NCBI RefSeq assembly: GCF_048569485.1
Contig: NC_134353.1
Coordinates: 702,138,958-702,202,957, forward strand
DNA length: 64,000 bases
Direction of reading: 5' to 3'
Source: Anomaloglossus baeobatrachus
Taxonomy: Eukaryota > Chordata > Amphibia > Anura > Aromobatidae
Shown here one piece after another: positions 1 through 11,746 of this stretch (positions are counted from its first letter, which is position 1; each line of letters opens with the position of its first letter). A program made the translations under genes and the position numbers. The notes beneath the pieces are model-generated. The model did not search any database. It was not told the origin of the DNA and was given only the letters and a program-made list of their open reading frames with translations.

Positions 1-615
1 AGGGAGTGCACTGCTGAGGACTGGGGTAAAGTCATTTTCTCAGATGAATCCCCTTTTCAATTGTTTGGGACATCTGGAAAACAGCTTATTAGGAGAAGAA
101 GAGGTGAGCACTACCACCAGTCTTGTCTCATGCCAACTGTTAAGCATCCTGAAACGATTCATGTGTGGGGTTGCTTCTCAGCCAAGGGAATTGGCTCACT
201 CATAGTCTTGCCTAAAAATACAGCCATGAATAAAGAATGGTACCAGAATGTCCTCCAAGAGCAACTTCTCCCAACTGTCCAAGAGCAGTTTGGCGCCCAA
301 CAATGCCTTTTCCAGCATGATGGAGCACCTTGCTATAAAGCAAAGGTGATCACTAAATGGCTCATGGAACAAAACATAGAGATTTTGGGTCCATGGCCTG
401 GAAACTCCCCAGGTCTTAATCCCATTGAGAACTTGTGGGCAATCATCAAGAGACGGGTGGAAAAACAAAAACCAACAAATTCTGGCAAAATGCAAGCATT
501 GCTTATGCAAGAATGGACAGCTATCAGTCAGGATTTGGTCCAGAAGTTGATTGAGAGCATGCCAGGGAGAATTGCAGAGGTCCTGAAGAAGAAGGGTCAA
601 CACTGCAAATATTGA
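1..615 (+). CDS. Tc1-type transposase, C-terminal catalytic part (partial)
   Basis: The frame is open from base 1 to a stop at 613-615, about 204 residues of a family usually near 340. It is a DDE transposase that cuts and pastes the element at TA sites. The first catalytic Asp is in FSDES (bases 55-57), the second in FQHDGAP (319-321), and the Glu in NPIENLW (427-429). I count 35 residues between the second Asp and the Glu, so this is DD35E spacing rather than the usual Tc1 DD34E. The usual SPDLNP reads SPGLNP here. No stop or frameshift is visible in the part present, which suggests a fairly young copy. The helix-turn-helix N-terminus would lie upstream, outside the window. Family identification is firm; the subfamily is inferred from spacing only. 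Confidence 0.9.
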   Translation, partial: RECTAEDWGKVIFSDESPFQLFGTSGKQLIRRRRGEHYHQSCLMPTVKHPETIHVWGCFSAKGIGSLIVLPKNTAMNKEWYQNVLQEQLLPTVQEQFGAQQCLFQHDGAPCYKAKVITKWLMEQNIEILGPWPGNSPGLNPIENLWAIIKRRVEKQKPTNSGKMQALLMQEWTAISQDLVQKLIESMPGRIAEVLKKKGQHCKY

Positions 616-792
616 CTTGCTGCATTAAATCATTCTAACTGTCAATATAACAATTTGGTACTCATAATATGATTGCAATTATATTTCTGTATGTGATGTA
701 AACATCAGATAAACACAATTAAAAACCAGAGGGCAACAGATCATGTGAAAATATAATTTTGGTGTCATTCTCAAAACTTTTGGCCATGACTG
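1..792 (+). mobile_element. Tc1-type DNA transposon, 3' portion, cut by window edge
   Basis: The transposase C-terminal half is followed by about 180 bp of AT-rich 3' sequence. The element ends in an inverted terminus whose complement reads CAGTCATGGCCAAAAG, followed by TA (793-794), the Tc1/mariner target dinucleotide. The 5' terminus and N-terminal DNA-binding domain lie outside the window. The same terminal motif occurs at 41416, so the family is present at least twice here. Confidence 0.9.
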
Positions 793-794
793 TA

Positions 795-1125
795 TGTGTA
801 GGAGGTATGTGTATTGGTGATTAACATACACGTGAATTCCATTAAAAAGACTGAACTACTAGAAAGAGTAGATGTTCGCAATCTCAGACTTTGCAGGGAC
901 ACAACCTATGGATGGTGCAGGACAAATAAAGTTACATTTATTAATATACATTAAAACAATTCATTTCACTCGAGTGCAGACTTGAATTTGAGAGCGACTT
1001 ATTTGTATGTAAAAAGGTGGTTATTCTTTCAACAATGCCTTGGCTAGCTGAGGTGTGCTTCAGTTTTTCCATCAGATTGGGGTTGCTGGGACTGCTTATT
1101 GACACCTTTTTTTTTAAATCAATGT
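795..1125. other. Intergenic/intronic DNA, nothing recognised
   Basis: AT-rich sequence between the Tc1 end and the first T2-like terminus. I see no open frame, repeat boundary or RNA gene. Confidence 0.4.
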
Positions 1126-2000
1126 TTAAAGGGGACCTGTTAAGTCCCCAGTGTACCCAGAAATGCTAGCAGTTCTGGGTGCAAATCTATAATCCCTGCC
1201 TCTGTCCCAGTATATAGTAGCACACATAAAGAGAGCTTAAGAAAAAGTATTACTATAGATCCTTTATGAAATGCTAATGAGTGCAGGGACGAGTCGCAGG
1301 GGCGTTAGTTCCCTGGCTAGTCGGTCAACTTTGTTCTTATGCCCCTGTAGGCATGATAACCTGCTTTACAATGCTCAGCATCATGGCAACGCAATACAAA
1401 GCCGCACATGCGCGCAGCTTTGTACCTGTTAGCATTGAGCTCCGCTGACGCCGGGTGTATGCATCCCAGCTTCAAAGAGGCTCACTGACCATGGTCAGAA
1501 GCCGTCCACACTTCCAGTAATGCGCAGTACTCAGAAGCCGGGTGTATGTGGATTTTTTGTCATTAGCGTTCAGGCAAATTCAGCAAAATAACGTCTATAA
1601 TTTTTCGTAATAATATTTGGAAAATGAAACGTTAAAAGATAAAACAAATCCTTGTCTTCAACTCACCGCTCACCTCCAGAGTCCTTCAACTACTCACTGT
1701 GACCTGTCCGGTTCTCGTCACATATTATGTTCCCCAGCCCCTTGTGATTGAATCCTTGGACCTCTCACACTGTGCCGCCTTGCATGGTGCATGGTAGGGT
1801 TCTCCACAAGTGTATGGTATCCCTAAGGATTCTAAGATGACCAGAAGATGTGGTGAGATCCGCACTACTGGTGTGGAGTAACGGAGGGGCCAAAGAGGTG
1901 AGAGGAGATCTAGTCAAGTTTTTTTTTTACATATTAGGTTTATTATGCTCTGTGGTCTGGAACGACCTCAGACCAAAGTAAGGTAAATTAATTTGGCAAA
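1126..2000. mobile_element. T2/Kolobok-like element, left end only (putative)
   Basis: It begins TTAAAGGGGACCTG, matching the TTAAAGGRR terminal signature known for T2 elements of Xenopus. Inside are GC-rich blocks and facing CTCACC / GGTGAG motifs (about 1670 and 1898), as in other foldback T2 elements of this window. I could not find a matching right terminus, so the end is arbitrary. Confidence 0.4.
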
Positions 2001-3461
2001 TAATAACGTCTACTTCAACTTACCCCAAAAAATCGGCACGAACAGAAAAATTTGAATTTTGCCTGATTTGCTCTTCTGTACTGCCCACAACACTGATTGC
2101 CAGCTTTCGGTGTACACTGTGAACAGGCAGAAAGCTTCCAATCAGTGATTAGGGCGGAGCTATTCAGAGCTCATGAATATGTAGGGCTACATGACAGCAG
2201 ATTTACTAGTCATACAATGATAATCTACTACTGATAAAACAATGATTTTATTGAAGCAAGCAGCCCATTAAGTGGTACATCACTAAAATCAGGGTCTCTG
2301 TCACTACATCATACTGCTCTCAGGATTATGTGGCAAAAACCTGACTGATTCCATTTAAAAGTTATTTCTACAGTAGAATGACATAAGGAATTTATGAGGC
2401 AAATTCCTGACAAACAAGTTATGAGCAAATAGTTTTCTGCAATGACATTTCCGTTGTGCCATTCGATGCAAGTCAGTTATTTCCCAAGGAGGTGTTTGTG
2501 ACCTGCTTCGTGCTGATCTCCTGTCTACATTTCCATAACCTTGGTGTCAACTGTGAATAAAGAAACTTTACTCATTGTTAGGCACTTAAGAAAGGTTTCA
2601 TAGCTGTCCACATGGAAACCAGCCATAAAAGAACAGGCTGAGCCCATTATACTGAAATTGTCAACTTTTTAAAGGTATAGTCCCAGCAGTTTGATAACGG
2701 ATGAAGGGGCATATGGACGTTTACTTGTGCAAAACCTCAAATTCTGGTTCTTTCTGATTAGGTGACCACCATTAGAATAAGAGCACAGAAAGTTCTGTCA
2801 GCTGTATATACTATTTTATCCTTATGCTTCTCATTATTATTTTGGTCTGTCCTACAAAAAATAAAAACAAAACTCGAACCACAGAAATATAGCACAAGAA
2901 AACACCACTTTTTGGTACATACCATAATTAGTGTCTCATCTGTGAAACAACATTTTTAGTTTTAACCATTTAGTATTTAGATCCATTTCTTGCAAGTCAG
3001 TTTGTAAAATTCAAATAAAAAGTGAGAGTTGTTTCTGATTGGCCAAAATTTAGACAATTTTATAAAATACAACTTTTTAAAAAGTAAAAAAAAAAAGTTG
3101 CATATAAGAAATTGAAAAAAAGAGTCTCTTTTCTACCCTATATAATCCTTGGCATATATAAAGTCCTAGAATTTTAGACTGTCAGGGGATAGATCTGTCA
3201 CATGATGGAAACATACTGTGGCTTATGCACTGCATTGGCTAGGAATGGGCTTGTTGAGTTTCTAATTTTGAGTCACCTTATTGAAAATAAAACAGCATAG
3301 TTTTTGTGAAGACTTTTTTGAAAAGACCAATTAAATAAACCAAACCAAATAAAGAAGTCTCATAAAGGTTTTTATTGTATAATCTGTTCTATATCATGGT
3401 ATGAAAGTTTTTTTTTTAAATATTTATCGATCGCTGTCTTCTTCAGTTCCACATGACTGTT
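2001..3461. other. Non-coding DNA, no feature recognised
   Basis: AT-rich sequence with scattered short poly-A/poly-T runs. Open frames are all short and resemble no family I know. Probably ARVCF intron or upstream sequence. Confidence 0.4.
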
Positions 3462-4563
3462 CTTGGACAACTCCTTCTCCTTCCCCATGTTTGCCCCCCT
3501 TAAAATAAAAAAAGCTTATACTCACCTCCCATGCCAGCTCCTTTCCTATAGTGCTAGCACTTGCTCTTTGAGGGCTCACATGAGGTTGTTACGTCTTGCG
3601 AGCCCCGTACCCAATCACTGCTGACTTCACAGTCCCAGCCTTCAGACGTATAAGTAGTCAAAAAATAGTGAGAGTTGCGGCTGACCATTCACTTCCTGTT
3701 GATTACCTATATATCCAAAGGCAGGGAGAGAGAAGCCAACACTGAATGGGCTCTTGTGACGTAGCTACCTCACATGAGCCTCTGTCACGTTATTGAACAT
3801 GTCGGGCGCATTCAGACCAACAGATGTCTGACGCACAACAAAAACACATCACAACAACATCACAAACAAGTGGGACTTTGGGAATATAATTACAATGGTG
3901 GGCTCTGGCTTTAGTGAGAGGGAAGATGGGACACCTCCTGCCTTTATCAGGAGTTGTACCCTGAACTCCTAGCCAGACCCTATACAGGTTCCTCACTTGT
4001 CACCGAGCAGGAATACCTGAATTCCTGAAAAATCCCTACTATAGTCCTGGCTAGAGAAAGGGAGGTAAGGTACACTTCACCCACCACTGTACTAATACAA
4101 CTAGAAAGTAGGTGACACGAACAGAGGAAAAACAGCCAAAATGAAGAAGATACGAAATTTGGACGAATCCACAGCAGCTCCTTTCACCAAGGCGGCCAGC
4201 ATACAAATGGCTTTGTATAATCAGCAAGGATTGCTGAAAAACCTTGCTACTTAAACACCGAGGGGTGTAGCTACAGAGCAGCTACAATTAACAAGTACTG
4301 CAGGAAAGCTGCTAGCAGAAAAACTGACATTGACTATTTCTGCACCAAGAGAAACGAAACATTTAAATGGAGAGTCCAGATGGAGATGAGAGGTTCCAGT
4401 CCTAAAGCTTGTCACTACTCTCAAAACACAGGGAGACGACCGAGACTTCCCTGGGAGATCAAGTGCCAGCACCGCTGGAACGGAGCCGACGGCAGAGGTG
4501 AGTATAAGATTTTTTTCTATTTTAACAAGAGCGAACATGGGGAATGAGAAGGGGTTGTCCAAG
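3462..4563. mobile_element. Foldback DNA element with T2-like ends (old)
   Basis: The left arm from 3462 (CTTGGACAACTCCTTCTCC) is complementary to the right arm ending at 4563 over about 70 bp, including the inner TATACTCACCTCCC / GAGGTGAGTATA motif shared by other T2 elements here. Arms differ at several positions and no intact TTAA target duplication is seen at the left, so the copy looks old. A short palindrome (GGGGTTGT...ACAACCCC, 4551-4577) sits at the right end. No coding content. Confidence 0.6.
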
Positions 4564-4584
4564 TAGTCGACAACCCCTTTCCAT

Positions 4585-5992
4585 AAGTCTCATTAAAATT
4601 TTTATTTCATAATACCTGCTAATTATATTAGCAATTATCTGTTAATGTGTTACAACCCCTTTAAGTGGTCACTCAAAGGAGTTTCAGTGTATTTTTTTAC
4701 TGCATCAGGTCACTCGTCAGGTCTCACTGCTGGTTCGGCTGCTTTCACGACTGCATGACCCATAAGAAAAGCAGAGCAGCACCTTTTGAATAATTCAGTG
4801 ACTTGAAGACACATTTGCATGCACAGTTTATATTGACTTAAGTGCTGCTGTTTGATATAGAGGGAATATAAGATCAAGCCTCTATTGGGTTCAGGGAATG
4901 CTAATGTCTGATCGTTATATTTATTTGTAAAAATGGTTTCATTTCACAAAATAAGCATTTGTAACATTACAAGAGGCTTAGTGTTACATTCCATCTGTAG
5001 GGGAAGACATTAATCTCCGAACACTGTGAGCGCTGCGTTCTTTTCCTGGCACTTGATGCCAGCTGTGGTTGTTTTATCTCTTCTATGCCAACACGTTGTT
5101 TCTCCGATTCATTTTGCCCATGGCTTTGGCTGTCTATTAATGACATACTTTTGACAATCATAGTCTTTGTTGAAAGACAGTATAAATATGTAAATAAGAG
5201 GGGTCCTTGTTAGGAACATATATATTGACTTCTTAGACGCTAATATGTATAGAACACAGACTAAAAGTATTACTGTAATTAAAATCAATATCTCTATTAC
5301 TCCCATGTACAATTTATACTGTACAGATCCTCTGTGGGGCGTATTCCACTTATATTTATTTGCCTCATATTGATAAACCTACAGAACACAGGTATTCTCG
5401 TACAGTGCAACGATTGCAGCTCTGAAGTGGATAATATATAGCATTAATGGTCATGATCATTATATTGACCTTAGGCTTTATTGATGATTGCAATGGAAGT
5501 ACGTTATGGGCCATTGGTTACAATTTACCTGTCCCTTTAGGAAAACTGGGGTGCATAATTTTCATTTTGAACTGTTTTTTTTTAAGATATGTGGCAGAAA
5601 AGTTAGCATTTCAGGGGTTAGCAATGATTATTAAGACATCAGAAAAGCTGGCGGTAATTTTTCTGACTAACCTTTCCTGTCCTTCCTTTCTTTGTTGTAG
5701 CTGATTCTGCTTCAGGCTGCTGCTGTTCTTTCTATAGTCGTAGTGGGTGATGTCTGAGCGTCTCTAAAAGAGCCTAACATTCGGCTAGGTGTGTATTGCC
5801 TTTTTCTCCCCTCTGCATGCTTTCTTTGCTTGTGTATTGCATTTTTTTCCTTTGCTCCTCTAAAAATATTTATTTTGTTCCATTCTTGTGAATTGTGACG
5901 CTTTATTTCATTTGACTTCAGAATTCTTTACACCTGCCATCATTACGCATAGAGGAATGTGGCCTATAGATGGCCCTATATAGCACTGAAGA
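4585..5992. other. Non-coding DNA; T2-like terminus near 4653
   Basis: At 4652-4662 the sequence ACCCCTTTAA looks like the right end of another decayed TTAA element, without a clear partner. The rest is AT-rich with no recognisable gene. Confidence 0.35.
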
Positions 5993-6328
5993 TTAAAGGG
6001 GTATTCCCATATCCAAGAGCCTATCCCAATATGTATTAAGTGTAAAAATAAAATAAAGGTAGTATAATTCTCCTGATTAGCTATGTTGCTTACCTCATCT
6101 GCAGTGCATTTTTGTAGTTTAGGTATCCATGGTTACGACCACTATAGTGACAGTTAGCTACAAGTTGTTGTGACTATGGATACCTAACCTACTGCAATAC
6201 CCTGCCCATGAGGTAAACGACATAGCTAATCAGGAGAACTTTATAACATTTCTAATTAGAGGTATTTGCTAATATTATTATTATACCCATTTATTACATA
6301 CTATTTACACCCTATTATACCCCTTTAA
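5993..6328. mobile_element. T2/Kolobok-like MITE with TTAA target duplication
   Basis: TTAA at 5993-5996 and 6325-6328 flank a 328-bp element with ends AGGGGTATTCCCA and ...TATACCCCT. The centre is a foldback around TATCCATGGTTAC / GACTATGGATACC (about 6124 and 6175). A diverged copy of the same family lies at 42351-42886. No coding capacity. Confidence 0.75.
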
Positions 6329-7865
6329 ACACCGGCATCTCATTGTTAGACCCTGCCTCCTCTCAACCCATTGCAAAGCATTAGCAGTTAGATCTTTAGA
6401 CCAGAACAAAATTGTTATTTACGGCCTTATTATCAGTGCCATCCATCACATCACCAGAGAATATGAAGAAAAACAAAGAACGTGTTGCTGTAAGTTCTGT
6501 ATTGACTGTCAATATCTGACAAGTTATTAAAACATTTACTTAGTCGTTTACCTACTTATATTCATTTCGGAGAAATCTATGTGCCAATCAATATGGTTGT
6601 CACAGGGGTTGTAATCCAGTTTCTTTTGGGTTTTAGGATTGCAAATCTGCCTGGAGGTGCAGTTAAAATAGATGGGGTGTTTTATTGCATAATTAGGTAG
6701 ATTTAGAAGGAGCATCATGATGTCCCTACTAGTTGTTATCCAGGATCTTCACAGAATGTACAGCTCAGAGATAAGAAAATATTTAACAACCTAAATCAAT
6801 AATTTAAATTGAATTGGATACATTAGGCAGCAGGTAAGCAGTTGGTTTTGAATTTGTTGAGCTTGAAGACAAGAAAATGGGCAATTAAAGATATAAGAGA
6901 CTTTGACAGCCTTAGATCAGAGGATCTCCAAAGCTGGGAAATTTGGGGTCCTGAAATTAGCCTCTTCTCAAAATATTATGTAACTGTATGTCAAGATTGT
7001 TTGTGATTTTCTAATATCTGACTTACAGATACTTTAGAGAGGCCATGAGCTTAAGATTTTTTCCGATGCCATCCACAGCAGGAGGCGGCTGATACACAGT
7101 ACACAGCTGGGCTCCTGCTGTTTGTATTGGGACCAGACAAATCTCCATTCTAGCCTTTAACTGCTCACATGCCACTGTCAGTACTGATAGCTGCACTTAA
7201 GAAGTTTGACAAGGGGAAATGCACCCATTGTCAACCCATGGGCACCCCTGCAATGTGATCGCAGGGTACTGATAGTTGTTTTGGCAACAAGGAGGTTTAA
7301 AATAGCCTCTTTGTCTGCCATATCCCTCAGCCAATCAGATCTCACTGGGGCAGGCCCTAATAGGTTAAACATTACCAGGTGTTAAATAATGCGCCATAGT
7401 ACAAAAGTACTACAGTGTATTCTGAATGTGATCAAAGGATGACCTATTCAAATCCCCTTGTGGGACCAGTAAGTATTTAAAAAAGAAATAATAATAATAA
7501 TAATAAAAAAATACATGTTTAAGTGTAAAAATATAGATATATAAATATAAAAAAATCCCAATTTTAGTAATAAAAAATTATTTGTAAAAAAAACCACACA
7601 GAAACAACATGTTTTGTATTGTCGCATTGGTAATGACCCATACTTTAAAACTATGTTATTATTTTGTGTACACGGGGAGTGCTGTGTAGAAAACTATGTG
7701 AAACACTATGTCAGAATTGCTGTTTCTGTCCATCTTGTCTCATAAAAAAATGATAAAAAGTTATCAAAAAATTGTATGTATCGCAAAGTGGTACCAATAA
7801 CAATTACAGCTTTCTACACAAAAATACAATCCATCAACAGCCTTTTATTTCGGAAAAGTAGAAAC
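6329..7865. other. Non-coding DNA, nothing recognised
   Basis: AT-rich, with a short (AAT)n run near 7490. No gene or repeat boundary could be supported. Confidence 0.4.
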
Positions 7866-8567
7866 TTAAAGGGAACCAATCATCAGGATTTTCGAGTATA
7901 AGCTGCAGCCAGTGCAGTACTGGCACTATCATGCATAGTGTGTACATACCATTGGGGTGCAGCTCGGGTGTTTAGGCAGTGAAATTCATCTTTATAAAGT
8001 TTGAAATTTCGTGCACTTTTTGATTGACGTGTGCACCTCTGCAGATAATGTCCGGGCGTGTTATGCAGGAGTTCCCCGCCCCCCCACCAGCCTGTTCCTC
8101 CCTCTCTCATGATGTCCGGGCGGGTTATGCACGTGTTCCCCGCCCCCCCGCGCTGCCTGTTCCTCCCTCCCTCCGGCTGAATGTAAAATGCTAATCTTCA
8201 GAAACATGGCGCCGGAGTGGGCCTCAGCGCATAGCGCTTATCTCCGGCGCCATGTTTCTGAAGCCCGCATTACACAGCTTGGTGTCTGCAGACTGCAGAA
8301 CAGCTGATCGGAGGACGCGATCAGCTGTAGCTATGATGACGTGCCGCCTCAGGACACCGGGCCAGGACAGGAGCCTGCCAGCGACATCGGGGGTCAGGTG
8401 AGGTAAGTTCACAATGGACTCACATGACCCCGTGACGGCAGTGCTGCGAGACCCGGTCACGGTAGTGATATCGGGTAGCACTGTCTTCACGGGCTCAGGT
8501 GAATGAAATTACTAGCACCTGTGATGTCATTGCCCCAGCAGGCACACATTATACACACACATACACA

Positions 8568-8570
<3 letters not shown>

Positions 8571-8620
<50 letters not shown>
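8571..8620. repeat. (TA)n microsatellite in left foldback arm
   Basis: A run of about 50 bp of TA flanked by ACACAC on both sides. The matching place in the right arm (about 12485-12497) has only a short TA run, so this is one of the few differences between the arms. Confidence 0.9.
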
Positions 8621-8634
<14 letters not shown>

Positions 8635-8705
8635 CCTGTGTGTGCGCCCCTGCGTTGACCTGGGCTCACCTTCTCAGTTCCAGGTCACTGCAGGAAAGCA
8701 CTCAC

Positions 8706-9538
8706 AGCTGTGTGTGTGTATAATGTGTGTATGCGCGTGTGTATAATGTGTGTGTGCGCGCGCGCGTGTATAATGTGTGTGCGCGCGCGCGTGTATAATG
8801 TGTGTGCGCGCGCGCGTGTATAATGTGTGTGCGCGCGCGCGTGTATAATGTGTGCGCGCGCGCATGTATAATGTGTGCGCGCGCGCGTGTATAATGTGTG
8901 CGCACGCGCGTGTATAATGTGTGCGCGCGCACGCGTGTATAATGTGTGCGCGCGCACGCGTGTATAATGTGTGCGCGCGCACGCGTGTATAATGTGTGCG
9001 CGCGCACGCGTGTATAATGTGTGCGCGCGCACGCGTGTATAATGTGTGCGCGCGCACGCGTGTATAATGTGTGTGCGCGCACGCGTGTATAATGTGTGTG
9101 CGCGCACGCACGCGTGTGTGTGTGTGTATAGTGTGTGTGTGTGTATAGTGTGTGTGTGTGGTGTATAGTGTATAGTGTGTGTGTGTGTGTGTATAGTGTG
9201 TGTGTGGTGTATAGTGTGTGTGTGTGTGTATAGTGTGTGTGTGGTGTATAGTGTATAGTGTGTGTGTGTGTGTAGTGTACAGTGTGTGTGTATAGTGTGT
9301 GTGTGTGTGTAGTGTATAGTGTATAGTGTGTGTATAGTGTAGTGTGTGTGTATATAGTGTGTGTGTGTATATAGTGTGTGTGTGTATATAGTGTGTGTGT
9401 ATGGTGTGTGTGCGCGCGTGTGTGTATGGTGTGTGTGCATGGTGTGTGTGCGCGCGTGTGTATAATGTGTGTGCGCGCGTATAATATGTGTGTGTGTGCG
9501 CGCGTATAATATGTGTGTGTGTGTGTGCGCGCGCGCGC
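8706..9538. repeat. TG/CG alternating array, left arm
   Basis: About 830 bp of alternating purine-pyrimidine sequence. The first part (8710-9120) is a tandem array of a roughly 24-26-bp unit, GTGTATAATGTGTG followed by CGCGCGCG or CGCGCACG. The rest is TGTG with TATAGTG interruptions. It reads open in several frames as His/Thr/Ala/Arg-rich protein on the complementary strand, a by-product of a stop-free repeat. Confidence 0.9.
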
Positions 9539-10391
9539 CACTCTGCTGGGGCAATGACGTCACAGGTGGAAGTGAGGGGCTGCTCTCACAATCAATGGGG
9601 GACTTTTAGTTCTGCATTAAAGGGGTGGTTCACCCATTTTTTTTTTTTCCCCAATGATCAGATGATATTGGATCCGGATTGGACGGCGCGGGACCCTAAC
9701 CCAGGATTACTGCGGAGGGGTGTTTATTTCAATAAAGATGGAGTCACTAATTGTGTTGTGTTTTATTTCTAATAAAAATATTTTTCTGTGTGTTGTGTAT
9801 TTTTTTTTTTATCTATCATTACTAGAAATTCATGGTGGCCATGTCTAATATTGGCGTGACACCATGAATTTCGGGCTTAGGGCTAGCTGATAATATACAG
9901 CTAGCCCTAACTCCATTATTACCCGGCTAGCCACCCGGCATCAGGGCAGCTGGAAGAGTTGGATACAGCGCCAGAAGATGGCGCTTCTATGAAAGCGCCA
10001 TTTTCTGGGGTGGCTGCGGACTGCAATTCGCAGTGGGGGTGCCCAGAAAGCTTGGGCACCCTTCACTGTGGATTCCAATCCCCAGCTGCCTAGTTGTACC
10101 CGGCTGGACACCAAAATTAGGCGAAGCTCACGTCATTTTTTTTTTAAATTATTTCATGAAATTCATGAAATAAAATAAAAAAAAAAGGGCTTCTCTATAT
10201 TTTTGGTTCCCAGCCGGGTACAAATAGGCAGCTGGGGGTTGGGGGCAGCCCGTACCTGCCTGCTGTACCCGGCTAGCATACAAAAATATGGCGAAGCCCA
10301 TGTCATTTTTTTTTCTTTTTGGGTAAAAAACTGCATACAGTCCTGGATGGAGGATGCTGAGCCTTGTAGTCCCATGCATGACAAGTAACAG

Positions 10392-10560
10392 TGTGGATTT
10401 TGGCTAAGTTCACACACTGCGTCGTTTTATTTAAGCGGTGTTTTTGTGCGTTTTTTTGCGTCAAAAAACCATACGTGGCAAACAACAGACGCGTTTTTAC
10501 CGGGTTTTGGTGCGTTTTTTGCTCTGTGTTTTTATGCTTTTTTTTATCAGAGAAAGATTG
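10392..10560. mobile_element. MITE-like left end in the foldback loop
   Basis: GGCTAAGTTCACACACTGCG followed by T-rich sequence with GCGTTTTT motifs resembles the ends of the CACAC-type MITEs at 51271 and 63865. No right terminus is visible before the tandem repeat starts. Confidence 0.4.
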
Positions 10561-10619
10561 TTGAAAGAAAAAAAAAAATAAAAAAGGTCTGAAGTAATTT
10601 CCTTCTTCAATATGTTCTT

Positions 10620-10950
10620 CATTCTCCACTAGTGTATGCAGGAGAGCATACAGCTGCAGAACTACAGGGCTCAGCATGCTCTATCCAGGACTGTATGCTG
10701 GAGGGAGAGGCAGGGGGAGCAGAACTACAAGGCTCAGCATCCTCCATTCACTAGTGTATGCATGAGAGCAGACAGCAGCTGCAGAACTACAAGGCTCAGC
10801 ATCCTCCATTCACTAGTGTATACAGGAGAGCATACAGCAGCTGCAGAACTACAAGCCTCAGTATCCTCCATTCACTAGTGTAAGCAGGAGAGAAGACAGG
10901 AGCTGCAGAACTACAAGGCTCAGCATACTCCATCCCGGACTGTATGCAGT
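10620..10950. repeat. 61-67-bp tandem repeat in the foldback loop
   Basis: About five copies of a unit containing GCAGAACTACAAGGCTCAGC, CCTCCATTCACTAGTGTA and GCAGGAGAG. Copies begin near 10652, 10719, 10780, 10841 and 10904. A single complementary copy lies in the left arm near 10340-10370, so the array expanded on one side only. Confidence 0.85.
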
Positions 10951-11746
10951 TTTTTGCCAAAAAAGAAAAAAAAAATGACGTGGGCTTCGCCATATTTTTG
11001 TATGCTAGCCGGGTACAGCAGGCAGGTACGGGCTGCCCCCAACCCCCAGCTGCCTATTTGTACCCAGCTGGGAACCAAAAATATAGAGAAGCCCTTTTTT
11101 TTTTTTTTTAATTATTTCATGAATTTCATGAAATAATAAATAAAAAAATGACGTGAGCTTCGCCTAATTTTGGTGTCCAGCCGGGTACAACTAGGCAGCT
11201 GGGGATTGGAATCCACAGTGCAGGGTGCCCATGCTTTCTGGGCACCCCCACTGCGAATTGCAGTCCGCAGCCACCCCAGAAAATGGCGCTTTCATAGAAG
11301 CGCCATCTTCTGGCGCTGTATCCAACTCTTCCAGCTGCCCTGATGCCGGGTGGCTAGCCAGGTAATAATGGAGTTAGGGCTAGCTGTATATTATCAGCTA
11401 GCCCTAAGCCCGAAATTCATGGTGTCACGCCAATATTAGACATGGCCACCATGATTTTCTAGTAATGATAAAAAAAAAAAATAATACACAACACACAGAA
11501 AAATATTTTTATTAGAAATAAAACACAACACAATTAGTGACTCCATCTTTATTGAAATAAACCCCCCTCCGCAGTAATCCTGGGTTAGGGTCCCGCGCCG
11601 TCCAATCCGGATCCAATATCATCTGATCATTGGGGGGAAAAAAAAAAATGGGTGAACCACCCCTTTAATGCAGAACTAAAAGTCCCCCATTGATTGTGAG
11701 AGCAGCCCCTCACTTCCACCTGTGACGTCATTGCCCCAGCAGAGAG

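Larger units (their letters stand above)
9617..11668. mobile_element. Inner TTAA-ended inverted repeat inside the giant foldback
   Basis: TTAAAGGGGTGGTTCACCC at 9617 and its complement ending at 11668 look like a second, inner pair of T2-type termini. The sequence outside them is itself inverted and matching (CTGCAT and AGAACTAAAAG on both sides), so this is not a simple later insertion. Either an older T2 element was captured before the arms were duplicated, or the ends arose within the larger element. Confidence 0.6.

Noticed and set aside
8224-8490. 88-codon frame MKTVLPDITTVTGSRS, also at 12584-12850
   Set aside because: It occurs identically in both arms of the foldback and has no known domain. 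It is a chance open stretch in a repeated element rather than a gene pair.
8674-9563. Open frames of 145-292 codons, His/Thr/Tyr/Arg-rich, on the minus strand
   Set aside because: They are translations of the TG/CG arrays, open in several frames at once, with no start context or domain. The same applies to those at 11722-12547.
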